A DNA stretch of 64,000 bases, taken from Dendrolimus kikuchii. Lineage: Eukaryota > Arthropoda > Insecta > Lepidoptera > Lasiocampidae. Positions within the stretch are counted from its first letter, which is position 1, and each line of letters opens with the position of its first letter. Position numbers and translations under genes: made by a program. The DNA is taken from assembly GCA_019925095.2 (NCBI GenBank), contig CM034391.1, forward strand, positions 25,533,051-25,597,050. Direction: 5' to 3'. Positions 31,727 through 43,071 of the stretch are shown piece after piece. Below the pieces are notes generated by a model. The model had not been told where the DNA came from and made no database searches. It saw nothing but the letters and a program-made list of their open reading frames with translations.

Positions 31727-32241
31727 CCTTTGTAATACAAGAGACAAGCGACCGTAATCTATTTAAGCTTAAAATTAACAAAATAAGATTCTAATTAATG
31801 TATTTGGTTCTTTAAAAAAAATAAGAGTGTAATTAATTAATTGTGGGATCTTGCCAAGAAATAAACTCATTTCTTCTGTCTCGCACTATAAAGTAAGCAC
31901 TAGTATGTATAATCGCTACAGTCGTGAAGGTTGACAGGTTTTCATGCAATTTTATACAGTTTATTGTCACGCTTACCTACTTCATGTCTCGGTCATCTGT
32001 CTCATTGAAAATCTTACCTAAAGCAAGTTACTTTTGCCTAATGGAGAACTTACAACGGGATTATATGAACTAGAATAATGTTATATAATATAATAATGTA
32101 TATGCAAACGCGTAATAAACTAAATAAAAGATTCGTGCTTTAATACAACAATCTTGATATAATTCCACGTTTCCTTAAACGGGTATCATACAAGGATAAT
32201 ATTTTTGTAACCATCTCAGCAAGTTTGTACTATGGAATTGC
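31727..32241. repeat. direct duplication, copy 1 (uninterrupted)
   Basis: From cctttgtaatacaagagac to gtactatggaattgc. It serves as the empty-site reference for copy 2. Confidence 0.9.
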
Positions 32242-32601
32242 CTATGTATGCCTATTGCCTTTGTAATGCAAGAGACAAGCGGCCGTAATGTATTTTAGCT
32301 TAGAATGAACAAAACACAAACAAAATAAAATTCTAATTAATGTATTTGGTTCTTTTAAAAAATATGAGTGTAAATCGTGGGAGTTTCTATTTCGCACTAC
32401 TATGGTACTACTAGTATGTATAACAGCTAGAGTCGCGACGATTGACAGGTTTTCATACAATTCTATACAAAGTTTATTGTCACGCTTACCTACTTCATGT
32501 CTCGGTCATCTGTCTCATTGAAAATCTACCTAAAGCAAGTTCTTCTTGCGTTATGGAGAACTTACAACGGGTTTATATGAACCAGAATAATGTCATCATA
32601 T

Positions 32602-33058
32602 TGTTACATGCCGACAAAACCAAATGCATACGTGCCTGCCATAAAGAACAGTTTATTAACTTGCCTCATTTAGACTCTTTTGTTTACTTTGTGTTTTTAA
32701 TTTGTAATTAAGAAAAATAGTCTACTGTGTATTGTAATCTTTGTGTGTTTGATTCACAGGTGTGTCGAACTAATTCTTGGAATCAATTGTTTTGCGTTAA
32801 GACATATTGTATTTGTACAGGATAAAAGGAATGCCCGAACGGAGGGGTGAGGCAGTCTAGCGAGAATCACGATCAAAGCAAGACGTGTACATTCGATAAG
32901 CTATATAGTGACGGACTTTTCGCATGTTATTGAATCGTGCAGTTTTGTACTGGTTGCGTCCAGTTATATTTGTACCTGTGTCATACGTGTTTGTATAGTT
33001 CTAATAAATTCTATAGTAATTGCAACGGCATTTTAATTCGAATCCTACACACGTAACT
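32602..33058 (+). mobile_element. solo LTR, family A, sense orientation
   Basis: Begins TGTTACATGCCGAC and ends cacacgtaact, flanked by ATAT on both sides. AATAAA at 33003-33008 lies near the end. The final CA reads CT, so the terminus has mutated. Confidence 0.85.
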
Positions 33059-33143
33059 ATATAATAAAGTATAAGCAAACGCGTAAACAAAACAAACAAA
33101 AGATTTGTGCTTTAAGGCAACAACCTTGATGTAATTTCACGTT

Positions 33144-33457
33144 TCTTTTTTTTTTATTGCAGGAGATCAGCAGACAGGCAGACGGCCCACTTGATGGAAA
33201 GCGGTTACCATCGCCTATGGACATTTGCAACACCAAAGTTGCTACAAATGCGCTGTTGCTCTCTTAAGGGAGACTGGAACCTGGTCACTAATGCCGGAAT
33301 ACAACTGAAGGTTGTTATGGCGACATACTTTAGACCAGGGTGCTAGCCATCCCGTCGGGCAAATGCCCTACCAACTGGCTGTGGGTTGTTAAGTCGCCTC
33401 TTACGACAGGCCGCCCGGCCGCAGGAAATTGTATTCTTTCTCCGTTCCTGCAGGGGT
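33144..33457 (-). mobile_element. SINE1, full length, precise insertion
   Basis: Interrupts the sequence cacgtttccttaaac, intact in copy 1, and is bounded by TTTC on both sides, a short target duplication. The head complement ends ttcctgcaggggtag. Confidence 0.9.
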
Positions 33458-33771
33458 AGTTTCCTTAAACGAGTATCATACTAGGATAATATTTTTGTAA
33501 CCATCTCAGCAAGTTTGTACTACGGAATTGCTTTACATGCGAGTGATGTTATTTTTAGTCAAGAGTACTTTATGTATGACCAGCTGCGCCCGTAACTTTA
33601 TTTGCGAGGCACTCACTGTCTTGTTCATATGTTCGTGTAAGCTTAAACGCTTCTTTAAGTTTCTTAAAAAAGCGTTCAAACTTACTCTAAATCATTATGA
33701 ATAATATCGTTAAGACTTCATATTCGCGGTCTACGTAAATGGAGTTGCTATCTTGCTCGCGTATTACTGCA

Positions 33772-33991
33772 CTAGCCTCTGCCCGCGTTAAAAAATCCCC
33801 CCGATTTGGAAACATTCTTCATTGGTGCTCCGCTCGTATTAGTCTCAGCGTGATGATATATAGCCTATAGCCTTCCTCGATAAATGGGCTATCTAACACT
33901 GAAAGAATTTTTCAAATCAGACTAGTAGTTCCTGAGATTAGTGCGTTCAATCAAACAAACAAACTCTTCAGCTTTATATATATATATAAGA
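33772..33991 (-). mobile_element. short Helitron
   Basis: Minus strand runs from A|TCTTATATAT to GCAGAGGCTAG|T; internal ggtgctccgct and gttcctgagattagtgcg match 24584 and 51110. Confidence 0.7.
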
Positions 33992-34059
33992 TTTTTGAAC
34001 GTACATTGATCGAATTTACTTATGACAAATTTGTATTCTACAAGTTTAGTTTCTATATC

Positions 34060-34379
34060 TATACATATAATAAAACTGTAGAGGTCGAATTTCTGTACAA
34101 TGAAAAAAAATTTGCTGAAAACCGAGTCAGAGGGATGTAAGAAGTGCAATAGAACTAATTTAGATTTTTTTAATTTTTTTTCTTTCTCCTTTTGTACGGG
34201 CTAATCACTGAAACGACTGGACCGATTTCAATGAAATTTTGTATGGTGGTAGCTTATATCCCTGGTCAACATAATTATAGGATACTTTTGATCCCGAAAA
34301 ATTATAAAGTTCCCGTGATATAGTTGAAAAAAACTTTCCACGCGGACGAAGTCGCAAGAAGAAGAAGCTCAGAAGCTAG
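34060..34379 (+). mobile_element. Helitron-like repeat, plus orientation
   Basis: Ends gcggacgaagtcgc..agaagctag before A/T, with ggaccgatttcaatgaaatt inside. The 5' end is approximate. Confidence 0.5.
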
Positions 34380-34534
34380 ATTATAATATATTATTATAAA
34401 ATTCTAAACATGCCATGTGTCTGTATATTGAAGCTATTTAAAAAAAAAACAACTGAATTAGACTATATAAACGACGAAGAAAATGTGCATTTTTTTAATT
34501 TCTTCTTTGTTTGTTCGGAATTCACGTAAACGTT

Positions 34535-34855
34535 CATCCGTGTAGAAACGGAGGAGGCATACAATTTCCTGCGGCCGGGCGGCCTATCGTAAGAGGCGAC
34601 AAAACAACCCACAGCCAGGTGGTAGGGCATTTGCCCGACTGCATGACTACCACCCCTGGTCTAAAGTATGTCGTCATAATAACATTGAGTTGTGTTCCGG
34701 CATTAGTGACTAGGTTCCAGTTTCCCTTAAGAGAGCAGCAGCGCATTTGTAGCACCTTTGGTGTTGCAAATTTCCATAGGCGACGGTAACCGCTTTCTAT
34801 CAAGTGGGCCGTCTGCCTGTCTGCTGTACTCCAATAATAAAAAATAAAATAAAAA
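34535..34855 (+). mobile_element. SINE1, full-length copy
   Basis: From catccgtgtagaaacggagg to ccaataataaaaaataaaat. Confidence 0.9.
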
Positions 34856-34889
34856 AAAAACTATTGCGCAGATTTCTTTACGGTTATCG

Positions 34890-35217
34890 CTGATCGACAG
34901 TTAATTCTTATCCTTCAGTTCTGTGCTACTTTTCATCCCGAGAACCCCGCGGTAATTTTTCTGGGAATTATTTAAAATGGCCAGTATAAAAAAATCTAAT
35001 TCAAGTCTGATTTTTTCACTGATTGGTAGCAAATTTTATGTAATGAAGTGTGTGAATATTTTTATATACCAGAAATTTTCCCAGGAGCGGTTTAAAATTG
35101 TTCGGGTGAAGAGACAGTTTCAATAAAAATATAGCCTGCTTTTTGTTTTAAATGCGATACTTTTTGACCCGGAATCCCTACGTGAATTCCAAGTCAAGCG
35201 TGAACGAAGTTGCTGAC
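34890..35217 (+). repeat. decayed Helitron-like repeat
   Basis: tatcgctgatcgacagttaa, cccgagaaccccgcgg, and the end acgaagttgctgacatagcctag before T. Confidence 0.5.
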
Positions 35218-35285
35218 ATAGCCTAGTTAGTAATGTTATTGTGAGATTGTTGATGTTTATGTTGAGATTTGTCGTAAATAAATAT

Positions 35286-35712
35286 TGTTACTTTTGCGGG
35301 AATAGAATTAAAATGACGTCAGAATTACTATAGAGTTTATTTAGAACTATAGAAACACGTATGATACAGGACCAAATATAACTGAGCACAACCAGTACAC
35401 ACGTCTTGCCACGCTTGTGGTTAACGCTAGACTGTCTCTCCATTGGGCCATTACTTTATAATGCACAGGTGCAATATGTCTACCTGGCAAGCGTCGACGC
35501 AATTTCCCAGAAAACGTAATCCGCACACCTGCGTAATTATGCCTGCGAACGGTCATAATCGAGTACAATAAACAATAGGCTGTTTTATAATTATAAATTT
35601 TACACACAAAGTAAACAACAGAAGACAGTAATAAATAGTTTCAATGTTATTAGCTCAAACGCCGCGGCAGGTAATAAATGTGCTTTGTTTACAGGTATGC
35701 TTGCAGGTGGCC
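35286..35712 (-). mobile_element. LTR family A, diverged copy with deletion
   Basis: tgttacttttgcgggaatag through aggtggcccaaattgt. Lacks about 40 bases around the cgcgcaaagtccgtcac block. Confidence 0.7.
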
Positions 35713-36277
35713 CAAATTGTAATAATATCATTCACTTTATAACTTCATGTAGAGGTCTTCAAACGAATGTATAAATCAAAAAATAAAATGTTTGTACACA
35801 TTAATCAAAATTTCTTGCTGATTATTCGTAATCTTTGTAATTAGGATGAGTGTTCAAAATCCTGTTATACCAGCTTACACAGTATAACGAAACGAAGTAA
35901 GCAATTTCGCTAGTAACCCAACGGAAAAAATAGTCTTCAAGTTTTGTGGAAAAACGTCAAGTGATTGATGACTTCGCTGTGGGTGAGGAGTGAAGAAAAA
36001 TGTGTTTTTCATCAGCCTAATTGTTGGTACAGTGTTTATGACAGTTTAGACTTATAAAAGAAACTGAATAAGTCATTGAACTATATGCTTATTAAATAGT
36101 GTAGAAAATAATAGAGGAGCCACTTTCGCAAATTCGGCTAAACTCAAACAACTCCAATATTACGACGAGAGTAATATTGGTACGTACTAGTAATTTTTAG
36201 TATCATGCCAAGCATCGTGCAAGTATTGAGTTGCTTTGTTTACGACATACTTACATTTTATCAACATAACCTATGAA

Positions 36278-36490
36278 GTTTTAAATTTTTTTATTGCCTG
36301 AGGCAGGCAAACAGGCAGACGGCTCACCTGATGGAAAGTGGTTATAATCGCCTATAGACGTTTGCAATACCAGGCGTGTCGCCAACGCGTTGCCAATCGC
36401 TAACAAATTTTATAACGCCCTTTAAGAACCCCATGTAATATCGCAAAGGGAAAACCGCGGCGGGGAGTTCCCTCCAGGAACAAATGTTCT
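36278..36490 (-). mobile_element. SINE1-related element (tail shared only)
   Basis: On the minus strand the last 85 bases (gcctataggcg type block, ccgtctgcctg) match SINE1, but the preceding 120 bases (ggagggaactccccgccgcg, caacgcgttggcgacacgcc) do not. Likely the LINE or SINE that shares its 3' end with SINE1. Confidence 0.65.
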
Positions 36491-36506
36491 AGAGAACCCT
36501 AATTTG

Positions 36507-36780
36507 AAAGAAAGAAAGAAAGAAAATCGTTTTATTCAGGAAAAATCTTCCGCTGAGCCCGTTTGACCATGGGAGCTCAAGGAAATGGGGGTAGATATCC
36601 GGTCGCTGGTGAGCGATGCAGTTATAAAAGTGAGGCGTTAGCACCAAATCAAAAGGTGCCTCGGAACACTACACGCGGTAAAACAAGCAGAGGGACGCAA
36701 AGTCTCTTCGAAGGCTAAGCGATTCTAAACCGCCTGTTAGTGTGGGATCGTCGACGATACGAACGGCGCGACGCTGGATG
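36507..36780 (-). repeat. retroelement 3' region with GAAA tail
   Basis: A tandem GAAA run followed by atcgttttattcagg and gctgagcccgtttgaccatg. The layout is that of a minus-strand LINE 3' UTR. No coding match. Confidence 0.45.
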
Positions 36781-36790
36781 CTTACATTAA

Positions 36791-37003
36791 TAATAATACA
36801 TACATACATACATACATAACTTCACGCCAGTTCCCTTGCGGGGTAGGCACGAACAACAGAGCGCCATTTAGGCTTATTCTTACACACCTCACTTGCTTCT
36901 TTGACATTCATAACTCTTGTCATGCACGCTCGTCTGTTCTTAAGGCCCCTAACATCACCTTCTGCTAGTACACGATCAATTTGATCATGGAAAGTGTGTC
37001 ATT
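36791..37003 (-). pseudogene. LINE L1a 3' end
   Basis: TACA tandem tail at 36798-36819, then cttcacgccagttcccttgc and the coding block to ggaaagtgtgtc. Confidence 0.85.
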
Positions 37004-37057
37004 AATAATAATGACTATAATTTTGTAAGCAAGAGCTTTAACACTTTGAGATCTTCT

Positions 37058-37290
37058 TTTTTTCAGCCCTGTCCACTGCTGGACGTAGATCTCCCCAAAT
37101 TCGCGACATATGTCCGGGTCTTCCGTCTTTGTCATCCAGCCCCTGCCGGCGACCTTGCGCAAGTGGTTAGTCCACCGGGCTGGAGGGCGTCTTACGCTAC
37201 GTTTGGTAAGACGTGGTCTTCACTCCAGTTCACGTTTGCTGCATCAGCCGTCGGTCCTGCGACAGAGGAAACCGGCCCACTACCAGTTCA
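37058..37290 (-). pseudogene. RTE-type LINE C-terminal end
   Basis: Minus strand: R-K-V-A-G-R-G-W-M-T-K-T-E-D-P-D and F-G-E-I-Y-V-Q-Q-W-T-G, the same block as 26306-26450 but less decayed. Confidence 0.8.
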
Positions 37291-37654
37291 ACTTGGGATA
37301 ATTAATAGAAAAAATATTCAATTAAAAGAAAGGTAACAAAACAAATTAAAACAGCAATATTATCTCAAATTTTCATTTATTTCTTGTTGATATTTTGTAA
37401 AATTCAGAGGATATTAATAATTGTAGTCCAGATCATACACAAATAAAATAGCGGGTAGGTTAAATCAAGATTTTTACTTCCACTATGGAATCACATATAT
37501 CATAAAATATATCATATCACACATATACTATGGATATTTATATTCCAAAAAATTAATACTTAAAATCGATATTTTAGTGACATATATTTTTTAAAATATT
37601 TTTTTATAATTGAAAGCAATAATAACCAGAAAGATCATTAGTAGTGGGTACATA

Positions 37655-37862
37655 GTTGTGGCTTTCGGGGTCGAGACCCTGGGGCCGTGGGGGCCTGGAG
37701 CTCATCACCTCTATCGAGACCTCTCAACGCGTTTAATTGAGGTCTCGCGTGACCAAAAGGCTGGCTTGCACCTATGGCAACGAATTAGCGTTGCCATCCA
37801 ACGCGGAAATGCGGCCAGCATTTTGGGCACGCTCCCCGCCAACAGCGATTTGGAGTCAATCT
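37655..37862 (+). pseudogene. LINE L2b C-terminal fragment
   Basis: V-A-F-G-V-E-T-L-G-P-W-G-P-G-A, D-Q-K-A-G-L-H-L-W-Q-R-I-S-V-A-I-Q-R-G-N and A-S-I-L-G-T-L-P. A SINE1 follows at once, so the tail of the frame is SINE sequence. Confidence 0.85.
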
Positions 37863-38045
37863 TTTTTTTTTTTATTGCATAAGTTCAGCAGACAGGCAGA
37901 CGGCCCACTTGATGAAAAGCGGTTACTATCGCCTATAGACATTTGTCACACCAAAGGTGCTACAAATGCGCTGCTGCTCTCTTAAGGGAGACTGGAACCT
38001 GGTCACTAATGCCGGAACACAACTCAAGGTTGTTATGGCGACATA
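37862..38045 (-). mobile_element. SINE1, 5'-truncated copy
   Basis: From the T-run at 37862 to gttatggcgacata at 38043. Confidence 0.9.
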
Positions 38046-38282
38046 TTTATTTATATATTTATGTTATTTTGTAAGTATAGCTTTATTTATAGTATAGTTT
38101 AGTTTATTTTTAACTTTTAGTTTTATTACTTAGTTTTAATTTTGTATATTTTCAAATATCTTTAGATAAATTCAGATGTAACATTTAATAAAAATTTAAA
38201 CTAGAAACAAAGAAAATATTAAACGAAATACTTAAAAATAAACTAAATTATAAACAAATTAATATAAAGTATGTAACAAATC

Positions 38283-38387
38283 GCTGCCAGAGGGAAGCGT
38301 GCCCAGAAGGCTGGCTGCATTGCCAGGCTGTATGGCAATGCGGATTCGTTGCGCGAAATACGAACCAGCCTTCTGATCACGGGTGGT
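38283..38387 (-). pseudogene. LINE L2b fragment
   Basis: Minus strand: D-Q-K-A-G-S-Y-F-A-Q-R-I-R-I-A-I-Q and N-A-A-S-L-L-G-T. About 35 codons only. Confidence 0.75.
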
Positions 38388-38859
38388 ACACAAAAATATT
38401 TTTAGTCTGTACAGATATAGGTACATCTTTATGCTTTATATTTGAAATTTCGGATACAGTGGGAAAGTTCTGCAACTTCATACAACCCTTGCGAAATAAT
38501 AAAAAATTCGCAAATATTTGGCTCAAATAGTGTCGCAATCGTTCTATGGAATATCAGCCTGGGGCAAGAGGCTCGCAGTTGCTATTCGGTCAATAGTCGT
38601 TTGATAGACACCGCTTGCCGGCCTCAGGCGCTACCCTGTCCAGTGAGGCAATTGAAATCATAAAACCCCACCAAAGTGGTCGACACTTTGATACGGCTTA
38701 TGGTTGGTTCTTTTAGTTTGTTTAGGAAAAGCAGTTAATCGTGATTGATTGGAAATTTCTGGTGGGATTTCGAAAGGTGATGTATCACTTACAAAGTTAT
38801 ATTAAAAAAGTAAACATAAAAATGATATATTGAAAAGGTTTTAACCAGGATTACAGCTG

Positions 38860-38925
38860 GGGAGCTTCCTGTCACTTCTTCTCCTAACACAGCAATAACA
38901 CGTTGCGAAGTGGTATACGAAGAAG
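38860..38925 (+). repeat. structured module, variant with CACTTC/GAAGTG stem
   Basis: ggagcttcctgtcacttctt..cgttgcgaagtgg. The stem CACTTC (38873-38878) with GAAGTG (38907-38912) replaces CGCTTC/GAAGCG of the other copies by a paired change. Confidence 0.6.
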
Positions 38926-38964
38926 TATGTAGACTTAATTATAAATGTATGTATATAATACGGA

Positions 38965-39470
38965 CTTGTCTTGTCGGAGGTACCTTATTACCAATACAAG
39001 CCCGAGCCAGTTCTTGACAATGGTCAATATCTGCTCTACTGGGACCGATCAATTATCACAGACAGGACTATTGTTGCCAACAAGCCTGATATTGTGATAG
39101 TTGATCGGTCTGCGAGACGTGCTATAATTGTAGATGTCGCGATTCCCCATGATGGTAACCTCGTGAATGCCGAGAAAGATAAACAAATAAAGTATATTGA
39201 TCTTGCTCACGAGGTTACTGCTATGTGGAACCTGGACTCTACAATCATAGTACCGATAGTGGTGTCAGTGAATGGACTAATAGCGAAGAGCCTTGATCGC
39301 CACCTTGAAAGGCTCTCGCTTGGTATCTGGTTGAAGGGTCGGATGCAGAAGGCAGCTCTGTTGGACACGGCCCGTACTGTGAGGAGATTCCTGTGTCTGG
39401 AGTCTTAACCACCGGTAGCCTGGACCCTAGGCCCCACTGCCGGCGAAGATCATAGCATTAAAAAAAACGT
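38965..39470 (+). pseudogene. LINE C-terminal domain (family L3), 145-codon open frame
   Basis: Y-Y-Q-Y-K-P-E-P-V-L, Y-W-D-R-S-I-I-T-D-R-T-I, N-K-P-D-I-V-I-V-D, I-I-V-D-V-A-I-P-H-D-G-N-L, K-Y-I-D-L-A-H-E-V and I-V-P-I-V-V-S-V-N-G. This domain is common at the C-terminus of LINE polyproteins in insects. The frame is open from 38971 to the stop at 39406-39408 and followed by a short UTR and an A-run at 39461-39468. With no reverse transcriptase upstream it is a truncated copy despite the open frame. Confidence 0.75.
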
Positions 39471-39509
39471 TTTTAGTGGTGGTACTTAGCTTGATCACTC
39501 GACTACGCT

Positions 39510-39752
39510 TAGCTCAGATCAGAATGTTTCGATGGATTTGTGATGTTACAAGACTGGATAAGGTGAGAAGTGAGTACAAAAGGGCTCTTTCAAAGTTGCA
39601 CCCGTGACTGAAAAATTGAGAGGAAAAATATTAAGATGATATGAGGATATAATGAGGAAGGATGAAAGTCACGTGACAAAAAAGAATTTTAAACTGTATG
39701 ATTATTGGATACAAATATAAGTGTAGACCAAAAAAGAGATGAATGGATTGTG
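39510..39752 (+). pseudogene. RTE/CR1-type LINE fragment, many stops
   Basis: A-Q-I-R-M-F-R-W-I-C-D-V-T-R-L-D-K-V-R-S-E-Y, then stops, then K-C-R-P-K-K-R and M-D-C-V. Matches the W-x-C-G-V-T-R-x-D-x-V-R-N block of LINE C-termini. Confidence 0.7.
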
Positions 39753-41500
39753 TGTTCGAGGGTCCAAATTTAGAAACAAAACCCGGATATTCCGTTCACA
39801 TAAAACCGCTAAAGATAATACTATAATTTTGTTGCCCTCAGTTGTTGTGCAAATGTTTGTCTAATAACAAAAATAAATAGACTGTGGTGACACAAAATCG
39901 CTTTGTCAGCAGTTTTCGCGTTCGGGCAAATACGAAATGCGTTCGCCAGTCTTACCCGTGTATTGCGACAGATTGGTTTTGTCTTGAGTAACACATCCAC
40001 CCATACGTGTGATTTAACGTGTGCAATATATATGTACATTCATGTGTGGACAATATACCCTGTAAGTAGTATAGAATCTAAAACCTGATTTAATTTCTCT
40101 CACACATCAAGAACACCTTCTGACAAGCAACCTTCTGATTACTAAAACCGCAACTCAATACCACAGTGGTAAATATATAGGAAATCTCTACAGACCCCCA
40201 AATTGGTAACATATAGTAAACACTACAGAACCCCACAGTGTGGCTATTCCGGCAGCCTCGGAGCTGCAGGCGGGGGCAAACGGAGGGTTTCATTAGAACA
40301 TGGTGATTTACTTACTATATAGACTCGCCCAAAACCCCGTCGACTAAGAACATCTACCTTGGCTTCAAAAATATATATCTTTCAGATAACTTGAAACCAG
40401 CTAAATTAATAATTCAAACAATAACAGTCACTCTTCAGGGCAGCCACTGTTTACTTTGTTTCAACAATTTAGTGCACTTGTCAAAAACTTTATATTTAAC
40501 ACCGCAAACGAATCCGACCACAATGGCGGCATCCTCGTGAAGTAAGCCATAATTGGGGGTGACAGAGATAGATATACATACATACCAGTACACAAAAAGA
40601 GAAGGAAATATGCATGTATCAAGAATGTGCATTGAAGTTTGAACATGAGATGGGGTTACCATAACTCAAAAACCATTGTTCAGCATTAAGTAACAAACCG
40701 ATTGTGTGGATGATGTGACAGAGGACGTATGTCAGTATAGAGGAGTATGAGAGGAAAAGACATATTGTGCCGATCCAAAATAATTGGAAGAAGGTGAAAA
40801 AAAGAGATAGATACCCATTGGTTAGGAACAGAAATATTTGTGACATATAAAGAGGGACAGACGAAATGACATGACAAAAACATATTTGTCACGTTATAAC
40901 CAAAATGGTACGTAACCTTAAAATAAAATCAGAAAATCTTAGGCGCGTTGATGAGCGAGTTTTTTTTATATTTCTTCTCCTTAAAACAGTAATAAATCGT
41001 AGTAAAGCAGTATTACAAAAAGCAGTTGACTGTATTTCTAACTTACTTATATGACTTTCAAAAAAGTTCTTCGAAAAAACTTAGTTTGTCGGAAAACTTG
41101 TTAAATTTGAATTTGATGAGGTAAACGAGTTTTCAAGCAGAGACAACAAGTTGATATTATACTTAGTTTAAGATTCCTGCAAGATAGGGCAATGATCTGT
41201 GAAAGACAGATGCAAAGACTGGATTTGACGAATGGAAGAACAGGCTTGATTATACCCTTCGCGTAAGACATATGTTCTGCAAAGTGCTAATTGAAAAAGA
41301 AATGACTTTTCGATATTGAAAGATTTAGGACTCATTCACATATTAATGAATCGTTATTTTCTGGATCGTGAAAATCACGATTCCTCTTTATTTTCAAAAT
41401 GGTACATGACTTTTTATGACCAGATTCACATACCTATTCGGGGACCGCGAAAAATTGTATGTTATTCGTTTTTTGAAAGATCGTTTTTAAAAAATTAACT
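39753..41500. other. no recognised feature
   Basis: No coding region supported. Several frames of 60-75 codons occur on both strands without domains or conservation cues. Confidence 0.45.
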
Positions 41501-41502
41501 AA

Positions 41503-41740
41503 TATCTGCGACCAGACGGCCTGTCGTAAGAGGCGACAAAGCAAATCATAGTCAGGTGGTATGGCATTTGTTCATCTGGATAGCTAACACCCTTGATTTA
41601 GCGTATGCCGCCGTAACCTTGAGTTGTGTTCCGGCCATTAGAGGTCAGGTTCCAGTCCCCCCCCTCGATGCCGGAAACACATTTGTAGCACTTTTAGTGT
41701 TGAAAATATCCTTGGCTACTTTAACCACTTTCGTGTGAAA
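41503..41740 (+). mobile_element. SINE1, highly diverged copy
   Basis: gacggcctgtcgtaagaggc, gttgtgttccggccattag and aacacatttgtagcactttt are recognisable; many substitutions show age. Confidence 0.75.
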
Positions 41741-42089
41741 TTAAACCAAAAAGGGTTTTTGAAGAATCTTTATTTACCTCGAATCGTTTTGACGAATTTG
41801 GTTAAATCATGATTCGGTATGTATGCGAAAGTCTCGATCGATTAATAACCAAACGTTAATGACGAATGTATCTGTGAATGCGCCTTTATAATTATTTTGT
41901 AAATCGGGTATCATGAAATTTGGTTCACGTGTATTAATATAACTGAGATGATAAAAGATTGCTGGTCTGTAGTGGAACACTTACAAGCCACTAGATGGCG
42001 CTGTACAATAATTGAGGTCCCAAACGATTCCCGAAACGTACAAAAAATATATACAACATTTCCAACAGTAATAAAAAAGTACTCATTGA

Positions 42090-42640
42090 CGAGCCCGACA
42101 AAATCGCCCGCCTCCTCGCGATTATAAACCCCCCGAGGCCCAGAACATCAGCCTGGCATAACAGACGCCGGAGAGCCCCCGGCTCGAATCGTCTCTCACA
42201 AGGTTAAGACCCACCAATCGCACCCACTCATTACAGACACAAGTAGCCATACACGATTATCCTAGGCGTGTTGCTGGAGAGTTTCTTCCGCCGCTTCTTC
42301 TCCTCCAGCTATATATAACACGTTGCGAAGCGATGGTAATGATAGACTAAGATCGGCTCCGCCGGCGGAGTCAATAATGAGTACCCATTAAATAATCACT
42401 TCAGCCTGTTGGCTTAGCTCATTCAGCCTTTTACGGCTTCATCCTATAGAGTCAATCCCCCTGCAGCGGCCTGCTCCTCGCTGGACTGGAGGTGCCTCCT
42501 CGAGCGCGCTGCTTCCGGACTGAATGCCTCCGCTTGCACGAGTCGGGAAGCCCCCAAAGTCCGGTATCGCTGAAACAGCCTTCTGCGGCTATTCAGCTGG
42601 GTCCAGCTCTAAAAAAAAAATAAACAAATAATAATAATAC
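42090..42640 (+). mobile_element. GC-rich retroposed segment with poly(A)
   Basis: A segment richer in GC than its surroundings, containing the module ccgcttcttctcctcc..cgaagcgatgg (42291-42333) and ending in an A-run (42613-42622) and ATA repeats. No protein is recognisable, so it is probably a LINE or SINE 3' region. Confidence 0.5.
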
Positions 42641-43071
42641 AAGAGCCTAGGCTTGCAAGGACCAACAATAGCCTCGCTGGAAGATCTTTCTTTAAGACGG
42701 AGAAGCATTCCACCTCGCTCCTTCACTCTATACGGGTAACTCCTTCAGGTCCTTGACCTAGAAAATCAAAGTTTACGTCAATAAAGTCACATGAAAAGCA
42801 CAAGGATCCACTTCGTGACTCATTACTTCGATATCCCCTTGAAATATTTCAATAATGAGCTCTAATAATAGACCGAATGAATATGGATGGCAAGATGACA
42901 GACTCATTGAAATTATAATAAGGTACGAAATTATTGAATTTCCATCAGCTCACCGGTGGGGTATTTATTAATTTCAGAGTAGGCATTTTGCCTCATTATT
43001 CTCATTAAATGTTGTACTCATTTCTGATTCTTATTGTGTTGTATATAACCTGTTTCTTTTTATGGCATAAA

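Larger units (their letters stand above)
32258..33531. repeat. direct duplication, copy 2 (carrying two insertions)
   Basis: From cctttgtaatgcaagagac to gtactacggaattgc. Removing the LTR (32602-33058) and the SINE1 (33144-33457) restores a segment of about the same length as copy 1. Confidence 0.9.

Noticed and set aside
38971..39408. Host gene with a 145-codon open frame
   Set aside because: The domain is known from LINE polyproteins and is followed by an A-rich tail; no splice or promoter features point to a host gene.
40435..40892. Overlapping hydrophobic open frames on the minus strand
   Set aside because: Three frames overlap in the same AT-rich DNA with no domain, and none shows codon-bias or splice support.
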